From Linnemannia hyalina (taxonomy: Eukaryota > Mortierellomycota > Mortierellomycetes > Mortierellales > Mortierellaceae): a DNA stretch of 64,000 nt. The notes under the pieces were generated by a model that was not told the DNA's origin, did not search any database, and saw only the letters and a program-made list of their open reading frames with translations. The position numbers and the translations under genes are program-made. Shown here in pieces: positions 1 to 11,065 of the stretch; position 1 is the stretch's first letter; every line of letters begins with the position of its first letter. The DNA lies in contig JAHRHY010000004.1 of assembly GCA_019671135.1 (NCBI GenBank), positions 1,860,001-1,924,000 of the forward strand, read 5' to 3'.

Positions 1-365
1 AACGATCGTGGGCAAAAGGGCCGACTCTTCTTTTTATTGGGCACGCTACTTTGCCGACCAATTAGATATTCGTAAATGGTGCGACGAAGAAAGGTTCTGT
101 TGAAGAAGAACGCTCTCAAGACAAGTCGACCTGTCAACAATACAGCTCCCTGAAGAGAAAAGAAGACCCAGGAACAAAAGATGAGGGCCAAGAAGACTCC
201 AAGGGATGACAAACAAGAAAAGAGAAACATTGGCGCCTTTATTAGGGAAAGAAATGAGGAATCGAAAAGCACCTTATGGTATGAGGGAAAAAGCAAAGCG
301 CGAAATATTATGAACGAAGCAAACAAACAACAGTAAAACAACAACAACACGGCGCATTAAAGCAC
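1..365. other. 3' flank of the G-beta gene
   Basis: A-rich sequence downstream of the G-beta stop codon, which lies on the minus strand. It probably holds that gene's 3' UTR. I see no coding frame or RNA gene in it. Confidence 0.4.
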
Positions 366-2269
366 TCAGGACCAGACCTAATTATGCGCGAAAAAAAACA
401 TTGCGAAAAGTAACACGTTAGCATACATCAAGAAGAACCAAACGAACAATCATATCAACGATAAAAAAATATATTAATGAACCTACCTTCAGGGTGGTGT
501 CCCAGGACCCGGTGCACATGGCCATGCCATCGCTGGCAACGCCCAAACAACTGACGCGGTTCTCGTGACCCATCAAGACACCAACACGATCTGATCGCAG
601 AGTGTCCCACACGTTGCAGTTGTAATCGTCGTATCCAGCAAACATCAATCGACCTGAAATCGAAAACGCCACCGACGTGATACCGCACAGAATGTTGTCG
701 TGTGTGTAAATGTTCATCTCGCGATCTGCCCGGAGATCAAACAGGCGACACGATGCATCGTCCGAACCCGTACCAAACGCATCGCCGTTAGGGAAGAACC
801 TAGTTATTGTCCGTAAGAGAACCCATTTTCCTCGTGTTAGTAACACACTCGGAAGGTTCAGCAGCGATATTTACGGAATCCAAGAACAGTAACAATATAC
901 AAAGAACAGGCGAGGCCGGACCAGACAAGACCAGACCAGGCCAGAGGCACTGGGACTTACTGCACGGCGTTGATGTCGGATTCGTGTCCCGTAAATGTTT
1001 GAACACAACGTCCCGATCGAATGTCCCAGACCTTGGCCGTCGAATCGCATGCACCAGAAACGAAGAGGCGTTGGTCGGGAGATATCGATAAGCTAGAAAA
1101 AAAACCAGGGGCGGGACGATGAGTACAAGATAATTTAGAGCCTCCTTGACCCCCTTAGAAAAAAAAAGTGTGGAGAGCGAGAAGGAGAATGCAAGAGAGA
1201 AGGAGGGAAAAGATGGCGAGATCGGCGCACTGAAGAAGAAGGCAAGCGAGGAGGAAGAGGGGGACGAAAAAGAGGAAGGTGAGGGAAGTACAGAGAACGA
1301 AGTAGTGGAGTGAAAAGTTTACCTCATGACGTCGCCTGTATGGTCGTTGAACTCCATGGTCTTCATGCCCGCGTCTACATCCCACAGCATACAGCTCATA
1401 TCTCCACTGGATGTCAAGATCTGACGATCGTTCAAGAAGCGACAGCAGGACAGATAACCAGAGTGTGCGCTGAGTTCACGCGCCACCTTGACGGAACCTT
1501 CTCTCGTTCGGAGATTGTAGATGGAGCACATGTTGTCGAGTCCTCCGCAGGCGACCAAGTTGCCGGTCGGTGCGTAAGCACATGTCATGACCCAGGACGA
1601 CCGCAGAGGGATGGCATACACCTTGTTGGTTGTGTAGGCATCCCAGACAATCAGCTTGCCGTCCTGTGAAGCCGAAACGAGGTGCTTTTTGTCGGAAGCC
1701 CAGTTCATTGCATAAATCTTGGCCAAGTGGCCCTTGAGCACACGACGAATGCGGATGTTGATGCGCGTCAAGGGTTCCAGCTCTTGTGACATGACCTTTA
1801 CTATTGTCCATAAAAAGGTGAAACGTCGAATACATGAGGAAAAAGAGTGAGCACACGCGAAAGAGTTTGTTGCTCGTCGTTACTTGTCGTTCCGGAAGCA
1901 ATTGGAGAGTCTTCATTGTCGGTGAAGGGAGGGTTTGAGTGTGGTATAACATTCATTGGAGGATGAGGCGCGATTGGAGCAATGGTCGAGAGGAGGAGGA
2001 GGATTGTCGTTGGGTTGTTCATATTGTAGGATGATGTGTGAACCATTGGACCCTTGAGTATGTTGTGATAGACAAAAAAGAAAAAAAGGTTTGGGCGCAG
2101 ACCTGAAAGAACGAGTGAGTGAGTGTGTTGTGTTGTGTTGTGTTGTGTTGTGTTGTGTTGACTTACGAGAGGTATCGTTGAGTGCGGCCTTCTTTTCTCT
2201 GATTTTGTCTTTCAGGTACTCTGCTTCCTTGCGCGCATTAGCAATGCGCTCGGCCATGTCGGAATTCAT
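366..2269 (-). CDS. Guanine nucleotide-binding protein subunit beta (WD40)
   Basis: Beta subunit of the heterotrimeric G protein; it pairs with a gamma subunit at the plasma membrane and couples receptors to signalling. Reconstructed coding exons are 2269-2167, 1800-1323, 1092-961, 799-487 and 377-366: 1038 bases, 345 residues, close to the usual 340-350. Exon 1 encodes the N-terminal helix ([19 protein letters not shown]) that normally forms a coiled coil with gamma. WD40 blades follow, with [56 protein letters not shown] and [12 protein letters not shown]. Every junction restores a family motif, for example [10 protein letters not shown] joined to FFPNGDAF. The last exon is only 12 bases. 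Identity is firm; exact acceptors are hand-called. Upstream of the start the minus strand is pyrimidine-rich. Confidence 0.93.
2124..2160. repeat. (GTGTT)n microsatellite in G-beta intron 1
   Basis: About seven near-perfect GTGTT units on the plus strand (AACAC on the transcript). They begin a few bases inside the first G-beta intron, next to its GTAAGT donor at 2161-2166. Confidence 0.85.
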
Positions 2270-5197
2270 CGTTGGTTGGGGTGATGGAGAGGTAGGAGAG
2301 GGAGAAAGGCGAGCCGCAGATGTTGGTTGTTGGGTGAGGTAGTTGTAGGAATATTTTTTTTGTTAATATGCGCCTGTGTGAGTTTGAAGAGGAAGAGGGA
2401 AGGGTCGTGTTTGCCGATATGCGTCCTTGTTGCTGTGGGTTGTTGCTGTTCGTGGGTGGGTGCGTAAAGGCAGGGTGATAATGGGTCCAATCTCTTGAGT
2501 CGATGCTAATTTGGCAAAAAAGGGAGGGAGTCAAGTAAGTAAGGAGAGGGAAATACAAGAAAAGAAAAAGAAAAAAAGGTTTGAGTTGGCTTGTGCTTGT
2601 GCTTTATGTGTTGTTTTGTGTTGTGGGCGGGGGAAGACAGGGAGTATTCCAGTTGTCGTCTTTTTGTCTTCCCATGCACAAAAAGATGAATGAGTGAATG
2701 TGAGGGATCAGAAACAGAAGACCACAAGCAGGTAGTGAGCAGGAGGGAACGAGGAGGTGAGGAAGAGCAGTATGTGAGTATGTGAGAGAATGTATGTTGT
2801 GTAGGCGGGAAGAAAGGAAGGGAGCTGCTCAGAGAGAGAGAGAGAGTGAGAGAGTGAGAGAGAAAGAGGAGGAAGGAGAGAGAAAGAGAGTGCGAGGGAC
2901 ATGCTAGGGTGGTGGCATAGCAGCGGTTGGACTGTGCGTGGTGGAAGCGGGAAGATGGGAGATAGATCTTTTCCGATGGCTGGCCGTATCGTGTCTACTA
3001 AAGGCGCATATGGATAAAAGAGGACATACAGTGAAAAGTGTGACCTGTGAGGTGAGTCGTGAAGAATGAATGAGCGGGAATGAGTGAAGAAGAAGAAGGG
3101 ATGAATGGAAGAGGAGCGAAGAGGAAGAGAAGGAGGAAGAGGAGGAAGAGAAGAAGAGAGTGGAGGGTGAGGAATAAGAAGAGGAAAAGGAAAGGGAAAA
3201 GAGAAAGAGAAAGAGAAAGAGAAGTGAAAGAGAGCACCAAAAGGGAGAAAGGAACAAAAAGAAACGGAAAAAGGGAAGCAAAATGCAATCGCAAGGACAG
3301 AAGGGGGTACAAAACATGACAATGAAAAAAAAAAAAGTGGATGCGCTTTTGCTGCAAAAAGGGGCACAAGGAGAGGTACTTTTTGTGACAGAAAACGACT
3401 TCAGCCAACGACAATTAATACCATGAACATCACTATGGCCACACCATCGCTGCTGTACAGCCATACCCATCCGATAATCATTACTGACAATGCACCAACA
3501 GAAAACTACTCTGTCATACACCCTTCGTTTTGACCACCTACGTACCAAGAACAAGAACAGGAATAAGGCAAGACTTGTCGCCATGTAGGAAAAAAGTGTG
3601 AGAGCAACCCTCGAAGGTGTACATGTCCACAGGGACTGACTGACACTAACACACGTACGCACATACACATACCCATGCTGTTCGTGTTTCGTGTTGTGTC
3701 TGTGACCACAAATCCTTCCTATACCAACGTAATAAAGTAAAACAACATGGCTTCAACTCGCATCTCTTCCCGCCTCTCTCTGTCTCTCTCTCTCTCTTAC
3801 TCGTGGCAGCCGATGACCAACCTCGCCTCAGTCCTTTAGTCCAAGGTCCCTTACAGTGTTTCCTTTTCTTTTCCGCGTTTTTCCTTTCGTTCATTGTTTA
3901 TCGTTGTTTATTATTTTTCCTCCATCTGTTGTCGCGTTTCTTATTGACTACCTACACATGAATACAATACCAATGCCTGTATACCTGTATTTCATTTTTT
4001 TTCTACTTTTCTTCCCGCGACGTGTTGAAAAAAAAGAAGGAAAAGAAAAGAAAGAAGGAAACCGTTACCCGTGGCTACCCACACCGGAACGCAAAGAGAG
4101 GAAAGCTTGGCAACAACGGCGCCTCTTCAATGTGAAAGTGATATCGGATTTGAAATCGAAAAAACAACAACAATTCAACCGCCACACGAGAACTGGGGGG
4201 GCATTGGGCAGTCCATCCAGCACTGACCTTGTCTTTTTTCTCCCACCACGCGAAATGCCACCAATAATCGAATTTTAAAAAAGGATCGCTGGCAATCCTC
4301 ATCTTATCCCTTGTCCCCAGTTAGCCTTGAGCCGTCTATCCAATTCTCTCACTCTCAATCACTCATCAAATAGATGAACAGTAAGAGAATGAGGCGATAA
4401 GAGCAGGAGCTCAACAATGAAAGAAGAAGGAAAATGAAATGAAAAGGCAGATATGTGCGTGCACAAGAGTTGAGAGTGTGTCTGAGAAAGGAGGGAGAGT
4501 GAATGAGAGGGTGTAACAACCACTATTTGTTTGACTTCCATTATCCCATCGATCGCTCATCACAAAATTATGCGATTAGACATCCATCCTGGATAGCATA
4601 TAATTTCTCAAAAATAAAACGAGTACAGATAAGGACAACAGCTGGCGTACTCGTTTATCACATAAACACTCAGACCGTTGTATCAACGGCCCCAGCTTCT
4701 CTTTGTTCGCTCTCTCTCTTTTACTCTTTGGGTTTTCTTCAAGCTGCTGTCTATTTTCGGTTCTCTAAACTACAACAACCACAAGGGAGGCAAGGAGAGT
4801 GCGGAAAAGAAAAATGAAAATAAACACAAAAACGAGCAGGAGGGGGATAGAGTGAGAGAGACAGACACAAAGGGAAGAGACACGGAAGGAAGGGGAAGGG
4901 ACAAGTGACCCATGGAATGAAGCGTACATACATGTCTTGCATCGTAATGTAGCGTAGCGAGAGCGAGAGAGAGAAAGAAGGGACCATGGCCTGACCGCGA
5001 AACACGGAGTCTTAAGACCGACAGAATAAAAAACAACAAAAAAGCCTAAAAAAAAAGACAAATGCATCGTGCTCTCCTCATTTTTCAACAATCCCCCCCT
5101 CGTTTCTCTTCACTTCGCTCATGCTTCTCTTTCTTTCGACCCCCTTTGCGGAAAAGAAGGCGCCCTTTTTTTTATTATTATCGACTTATAGAATGAG
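2270..5197. other. Gene-free, strand-skewed interval between G-beta and helicase genes
   Basis: No conserved coding frame on either strand. From about 2,380 to 3,400 the plus strand is strongly purine-rich (GA and GAA runs), so the strand transcribed toward G-beta is CT-rich. That fits a long promoter or 5' leader for G-beta. The part near 5,200 is probably the 3' flank of the helicase gene. Short frames here are low-complexity Ser/Phe/Leu or Lys/Arg/Glu strings created by the base skew. Confidence 0.5.
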
Positions 5198-8100
5198 TTA
5201 TTCAAGGTAGCGCACCTCGGCGTGCTCTCCCAAAAAGTTCATCCAAGCCTTGAGGAACGCGTCCTTCTTGCTCAGCGTCTCAGAGTCCCCCACAACACAC
5301 AGATGGCGCTTGGAACGGGTCATTGCCACTTTTTTTTTCGGAGGTCAAGGGTAATCCAAAATATAAAAGCATTTCAAACAAATGAAGAGAGAAAAGCAGT
5401 GAGTAAAAGAACATGCGGTAAGACCAGAAAGGATAAACGTCCGGTTTAACGCCTAATTGCAAGACATGATATACCACACTCACCATTGAGCCGGCGTCGA
5501 TCGGAGAGGAAACCAACTTCACCAGCATCGTTCGATCTCACAAGCGTCAAGATAACCGCCTGTTTCTCACGCCCTTGGAACCCATCTACAGTTCCAATTT
5601 CAATCTCTGGATAATCCTCCTTCAGCAATTGCCGAAGCAATGCGTTCTATACGATCCAAACAGGTTGTAGATTTGTATGTCAGTCAATATGCGAGAGGAC
5701 AAGTGCAAAGGCGTGCGAGCTTTGGCAAAATTGTTGACTGGTCGGAATATGACCTCCTGCATAAGGCTATTTCATCTCTGTGTTGTGGACTAACCTGAGC
5801 GCTGTAGGGCGTGATGATGGCAATGTCCCCCGCATCGACGCCGGCCTTCATCAAGTCTTTGACGTAGTCGACAACAGTGCTGGCCTCTCCTCGATTCAGC
5901 TTACTGTCGTCGGGCCCTCCGCTCAGAGACGACGAGATGGGGTTGCCGTCCTGGTCCTCTGTTTCTTCCATCATGCCTGCCATGCTCGTGTCCAAAAACA
6001 CCAACGCGTGGTCCGTGTCGCTCTCCTCATCTATCGACTTGCACCGCTTCTCCACTGAAGGAAGATCCTTTAACAGCCACTGACGACAGGACTCGTCTGC
6101 AACAAGCAAGCCCTGATACAACTGGGCACTGGGAAAATTCATAACCGCCTCGTGCATACGATATTGGGTCACCAATGTACGCTTGATGAGATTAGCTCCG
6201 TCCCTAGGAAAGCATCCCAAGAGGCGCACAAACATGGTGGTCGACAATAAAAACGAGGAATAGTCCTTGTCCCTGGCAATCTTCTCCAGATCCAGTCCTG
6301 GGACTTCAAAGGTAGCCGATGCACCTGCCCTGGCCGCCTTTTTCCTTTGGTCTTTGAGCTCTTTGGTCAAAGCAAGCGTCTCTGCTGCCATTGTTGCTGT
6401 CGTGCTGATTCCTTCTGAAATGATAGTCGGAGGCAGCTGTAAATGGTCGCCTGCAAGAATAACCTTTGCTCCCTTCCCAATAGCAATCCAGCACTCCTAT
6501 AGACATGATGCACAGATAAGTTATGAATAAATTGAAAGTTAATTTCTTTTTCTCTTTTTTGATGGCATCCAATATGGAGATCATAGCGAAGAAGACATGA
6601 ACTTACAGCTGTTATGGGTTTATCGACATGGGTCCAAATAGTAGATAGTAGGATGAATAGATAGAGAAGGGAAAGGGTTAGTACTTTGTAGCAAAGACTA
6701 ATATGACTACACACGAACAGGCGCAGAGTTGCCACCATTTAACTGTACCTTCAAGAGCCTGAGTCGCCTCGTCGATAATGACAACATCAAACTTCTCACC
6801 CCAAAGGTTCTTGGCAGCTGCTCCATTGAGAGTACTCAGGACGACGTTAGCGCTCTGGATCAGCTCCTTGACAACAAGCTTCTCGCGCGCTCTGAAATCC
6901 TTCCGAAGTTGCTTCACTTCCTGGTACAGCTGCTTGCGCTCTGACCGGAACTTGCACTTTTGAATCTTCTGGAAGGTCTCATCCAGCTCCACGCGAATGT
7001 CGTTCACAAGTCTTCCTTGGTCACTCGTTCTAGAGAGCACATCTAATGAATGGTCCAAAACACTAGGGAGCAAACGAGCTGGGTGTCCTGTCCTGACAAT
7101 GTTCAACTTGTACACGGCCAATCGCTCCACCAAGTTATCTATACTCCGACGTTTTCAACATTAGAGGGTTGTACATGTCAGTCTTCGTTCATAAAAAGAG
7201 CTAACAACGCATGCGCTCAACGACACAAGAATAAACATACCAACACTGATGTTAGAGGGTCCGCAAACAAGGATACGCTTCTTTTGCAGAACCAGCTGTC
7301 GAATAAGTTCCACCAATGTAAACGTCTTTCCTGTTCCTGGAGGTCCATGAATCAAAGCAACCTGCTCTGCGGCGAGGGAAAATCTGACTGCTTCCTGCTG
7401 CGAAGGGTTGAGGGTTGGGTCAAGGAATTTGACGCTGGATAGGTTCGCCCATGTCTCGTCAAATGTTGGGTTCTGTCGTCCAAACAGTACGTTCGTCAAT
7501 GACAATGGCAGACTGTTCTGTGTCACTTGTGCCAACGAGCCCTTCAGGAACTTCATCTGCGACAACATCCTACAGGTGACGATAGCAGAAGTAGCAGTAG
7601 TTGTTATTTTCAGCAATTCGCATCAATCGTGCGTCCATTTGTGTTAAGTTCCCTTGCGATTCCATAATACATATTGATTGGTACCTCTCGTAGGTAACGT
7701 TATTAGCCAGCTTGATCCTAATTAAATACCACCGTCAATAATATCGTTAGTTTCTAACATTGAACTTGACAACAAAGAGGTATGTGAGAGCGAAGAGGCA
7801 CGTTGTACACTTACAGTCGACAGCGTTCCTGAACCTCCTTGGGGATCTCCTCCTCGTTCTCGCCCTCCTTTCGCGATTTGATAGCCACGACAATGGTGGT
7901 CTCAGTGACTCGAAAGATAACGCCGTCCAGCTTTGGTTTCCATGTCGCCTTCATGGGTTTAGCCTTGCTTCCTGTTCCATGTTCCTCCAATGCGACAATA
8001 TCTCCCACTCGAAGTCGGTGGGGTGGTAATATGGGGCTGGTCGAGGTGGCATTCGAAAGTTCAAGGTCCACTAGACTTTTTAGAGACGTGAAATAGTGCC

Positions 8101-8510
8101 ATGTGAGTAATATGTCGCGTTGTCGGTTATTCACAAATGCATGTGTTTCCCATGCGCAAACAAGTTTCGAGCTCTGACAAAGTGGTAAACAAAGTACCTT
8201 TTACCACCGGCGCCGGTCTTCATGCCTGCGACGGTCAACCCGAGGACAGCGAGGCCTTTCTTGGCCAATTGAGCAGGTGTGCAGGCCTCAAAGACCCGCT
8301 GGATTTCCACAACCTCGAAGTCACGCTCATATTGAACAAGTTTCTCCTGGTGGGCTACATACAGAATATGGAAGTATCGTTTTATTAGTGAATCCCTGAT
8401 TGCTTTGTCTTCGTCGCACCGCGGCTGATGCAATGACCTCAAATGACTGAGTCCTGTAAGCATTTAAGCGTATCGTATGCGTTGTTACCCAAGAATAATT
8501 CGGGATCCAT
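5198..8510 (-). CDS. SMUBP2/Hcs1-type superfamily 1 DNA/RNA helicase
   Basis: ATP-dependent 5'-3' helicase of the IGHMBP2 (SMUBP2)/yeast Hcs1 group. Exons: 8510-8489, 8354-8198, 8075-7815, 7717-7685, 7569-7241, 7138-6749, a 2-base exon 6608-6607, 6496-5795, 5646-5484 and 5328-5198; 2190 bases, 729 residues. Visible motifs in order: Walker A GPPGTGKT (about residues 233-240), motif II DEATQ (about 392), motif [55 protein letters not shown], and motif [21 protein letters not shown]. The first exon encodes MDPELFL and joins [15 protein letters not shown], matching the start of the family. The protein ends soon after motif VI, so it lacks the R3H and AN1 domains of the animal protein and resembles yeast Hcs1. 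The coding length is a multiple of three only if the 2-base exon is included. Confidence 0.9.
6607..6608 (-). other. Candidate 2-nucleotide micro-exon of the helicase gene
   Basis: On the minus strand the dinucleotide CT sits between an AACAG acceptor and a GTAAGTTC donor. A TACTAAC branch consensus lies at 6683-6677, and I find no AG between it and this acceptor. Adding CT turns G|GAG into GCT-GAG and gives ALE-A-E-CW, the same spacing as in the animal homologue (ALE-A-S-CW). Confidence 0.6.
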
Positions 8511-9800
8511 AGTCGAGTGTGCGCGGCAGTGGGTATGAGGTATGACTTGTGGAAAGGAATGGGGGTGGGGGTGTAGTATGATCGAATGATGCTTCAAAGG
8601 AGGGAATCGATCAGCTTTTTGAAGGTGATGTTGAGAGAGATGCCGCAGTGTTCAAAGCGACACGTTTTCATATTTGCCGTAGTTCTTTCTGCTCCTGGAG
8701 TTCCAAGACACCTTGCGGCACAGAGAAGAGCAAGTCACAAATGTGCGTTCAGACGCGTCTTTTTTGAAACCAACACAGCCATTCACCTAATCTGTTTGGT
8801 ATCTTGTATCCAGTCATGCCGGACGACATTTGGGCGAGAGGCGGGAGAAAAAGAGTCATCGCACGCATAAAAAAAAGTGTACAGACGACAGCAGTGCATT
8901 CTTGAGAGCTTCAATGATAGCATCCTTGTTCAAGACGATCATCCTGAAAAATGGGGTATGAACACATCAAATGCTATCGACTATGCAAAAACTTGAAAAA
9001 AAGGGGAACACAAAGTAGGTAAGGCTGGCATGCAGGAAAGGCAAGAGAAGGAGTGAAAGAGGGAAAGAAAAAAAAAGAAGGGGGACTGGTAGGGAGTCAG
9101 AAGGATAAAGGGAAGGCGGCGGAGTGGCTGATCTACGTGTCTTCTGCCATTGTCATAATCGCAGCTCACCACAACAACAACACCATTCGTCTTTGTCATT
9201 CTCAGCTTCTTGCTATCACGCGTAGCTTATCATCATCGCCATTATTTCTGTAGTGCTAGACATTCGCTGCTGATCGAGTCAGCCATAATTGGTGCGTCTT
9301 GATAACATTTAGAATCGGTGTTGCGGATAGACAAAGAAAAAGAGAGAAAAAGTGTGTCCGAAGGAGGAAGATTGCATTACTATTCCGTGTGTCAGTGCGC
9401 GGATGTGGGTTTTTGTGTGTGTGTATTTCTCTTTTGTTCCATGCCGGGGAAGATATGCAAGAGAACATTGAGACGAAAAAAAGATGGATTGAAGAAAGCA
9501 TTGACGAAGAGAAGGTAAGAAAGAAACCGCATATGCAACCTAAAAGAAAAATTCCCAAATTCTGCCTACTTCTTTGTTGCCATGCAAGAAAAAGAAGACG
9601 TATAGAAGGCTAAAGAATCAGCAATAGGTGTTATTGTCGGATGGTGAGTTGTTGTTTTGCAAGGGTAGATTCAACGACGGGATGAATGGGACAAGACAGA
9701 AATGCAAAAAAAGGATGGGATGGATGGATTGTCATAGACTATATTTTTCACAATGCTCAATGTTTGTTGTAGTTCAACCTTTGCCTTTTGAATGATCCGA
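8511..9800. other. Upstream region of the helicase gene
   Basis: Promoter-side sequence of the minus-strand helicase gene. One short minus-strand segment (8945-8881) reads as a possible exon between a CAG acceptor and a GTACAC donor, but I could not build a convincing gene around it. A purine-rich stretch follows at 9,050-9,120. Nothing else is recognisable. Confidence 0.35.
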
Positions 9801-9860
9801 TTACTTCGCCAACTCATCCCTTGTGTATCTAGCCCACTGCACTGTTTCCCCTTTTTGGTC

Positions 9861-9898
9861 TTTCTGTCTGTCTTTCTGTCTGTCTTTCTGTCTGTCTG
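9861..9898. repeat. Tandem TTTCTGTCTGTC repeat
   Basis: About three copies of a 12-base unit in tandem within the pyrimidine-rich region. Confidence 0.8.
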
Positions 9899-11048
9899 CC
9901 TGTGTCTGCATATTGAGTCGATGTTGGAGAGCTGAGCATTACCCTTTTGCTTTGTCCTTTTCCATGTATTTTCACACCATTGGACTACAAATTCAACACA
10001 TTATCCATTCCTCCTTCCCACTTCCCTCTTTTTTGTTCTGTTTCCTCATCCACCCGTTTCTCCATTCTCTTCCCTTTCTGTCCCTTCTCGTTGCCGCTCT
10101 CCCTTTCTGTACCATACACCATACATCATACATCATACTCCCATACACCCATCTCCCTCTCCCTCCTTCTTCCCCCCCTCATCACCCCCCCTCCATATCG
10201 ACCCTTCTCCTGCAGCCATTCTTTCTTTTACTTTCTCTCTCTCTCTCTCTCTTTCATTCTTCCTTCGTTCCTTCTCTCCTTCTCTCTCTCAACACCATTC
10301 ACCTAATACTTTCAACCCTTGGTAGATATACCCTATCCTAGTAGACTTTGCACTTCCAGTCATTCGCCATCCCTTTTGACTTTTTTTGCTGTTTCTCCAT
10401 CAACTCATTATAACAGCAACAAAAGCATCAACAAGCACACGCTTTTTTCTCTCAGTATCTCCCTATGGGCACGGTTGCACCTTTGCTGTGACCACCCCAT
10501 TCACTTTTTTTTCCGTGAACGACTTGTTCTCGTCCACCACCCGATTGTGCGACAAAGCCTTCTCCACGACTCACAGACCATCCATTCCTGTTTCGAGTCT
10601 CTTTTATTTATTTCGCCTGCAGGCTCTTTCCCGGAGAGTTTATCTTTTTTCCCCCTTCGTCCGTGCCTGGCGTTTTACATTTTTGCCTCTCTCTCCACTC
10701 TCACTATCACTCTTTGCTCTTATTCCTTGAACTTTTGCGCATCAACATCGAAACAAGAAACCCAAGGTATGTTTCCTATTTTTAACAAACAACAAAAGAA
10801 AAGGGTTTGCCACCTCCTTCTTTTATGCTCGCTGTCTGTCGACAGACAGCAAAAAGAAACCCCTACATATTCCTATCCTTCGCAGAATTGCATCCCATCA
10901 TCGAAGAAAAAACAGGGCAACAGGGTCCAAAAAGAGAGGGCATACAGGACATGATATGTTTTTTCCTTTCATCAATGCCTCCTTTCGATGTCCCTCTGCC
11001 CTGTCCATCTTGGCTCTGATGCTCGCGTTGTCCATACCATCTCTCTCT

Positions 11049-11065
11049 CCCCCCCCCCCCCCCCC
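11049..11065. repeat. Poly-C tract
   Basis: Seventeen consecutive C residues, flanked on the left by CT repeats and on the right by CCCTT repeats. A run this long is also prone to sequencing length error. Confidence 0.8.

Noticed and set aside
2708..3668. Overlapping 138-254 codon frames on the minus strand
   Set aside because: They encode only Phe/Ser/Leu/Pro strings from CT-rich DNA in several frames at once, with no motif.
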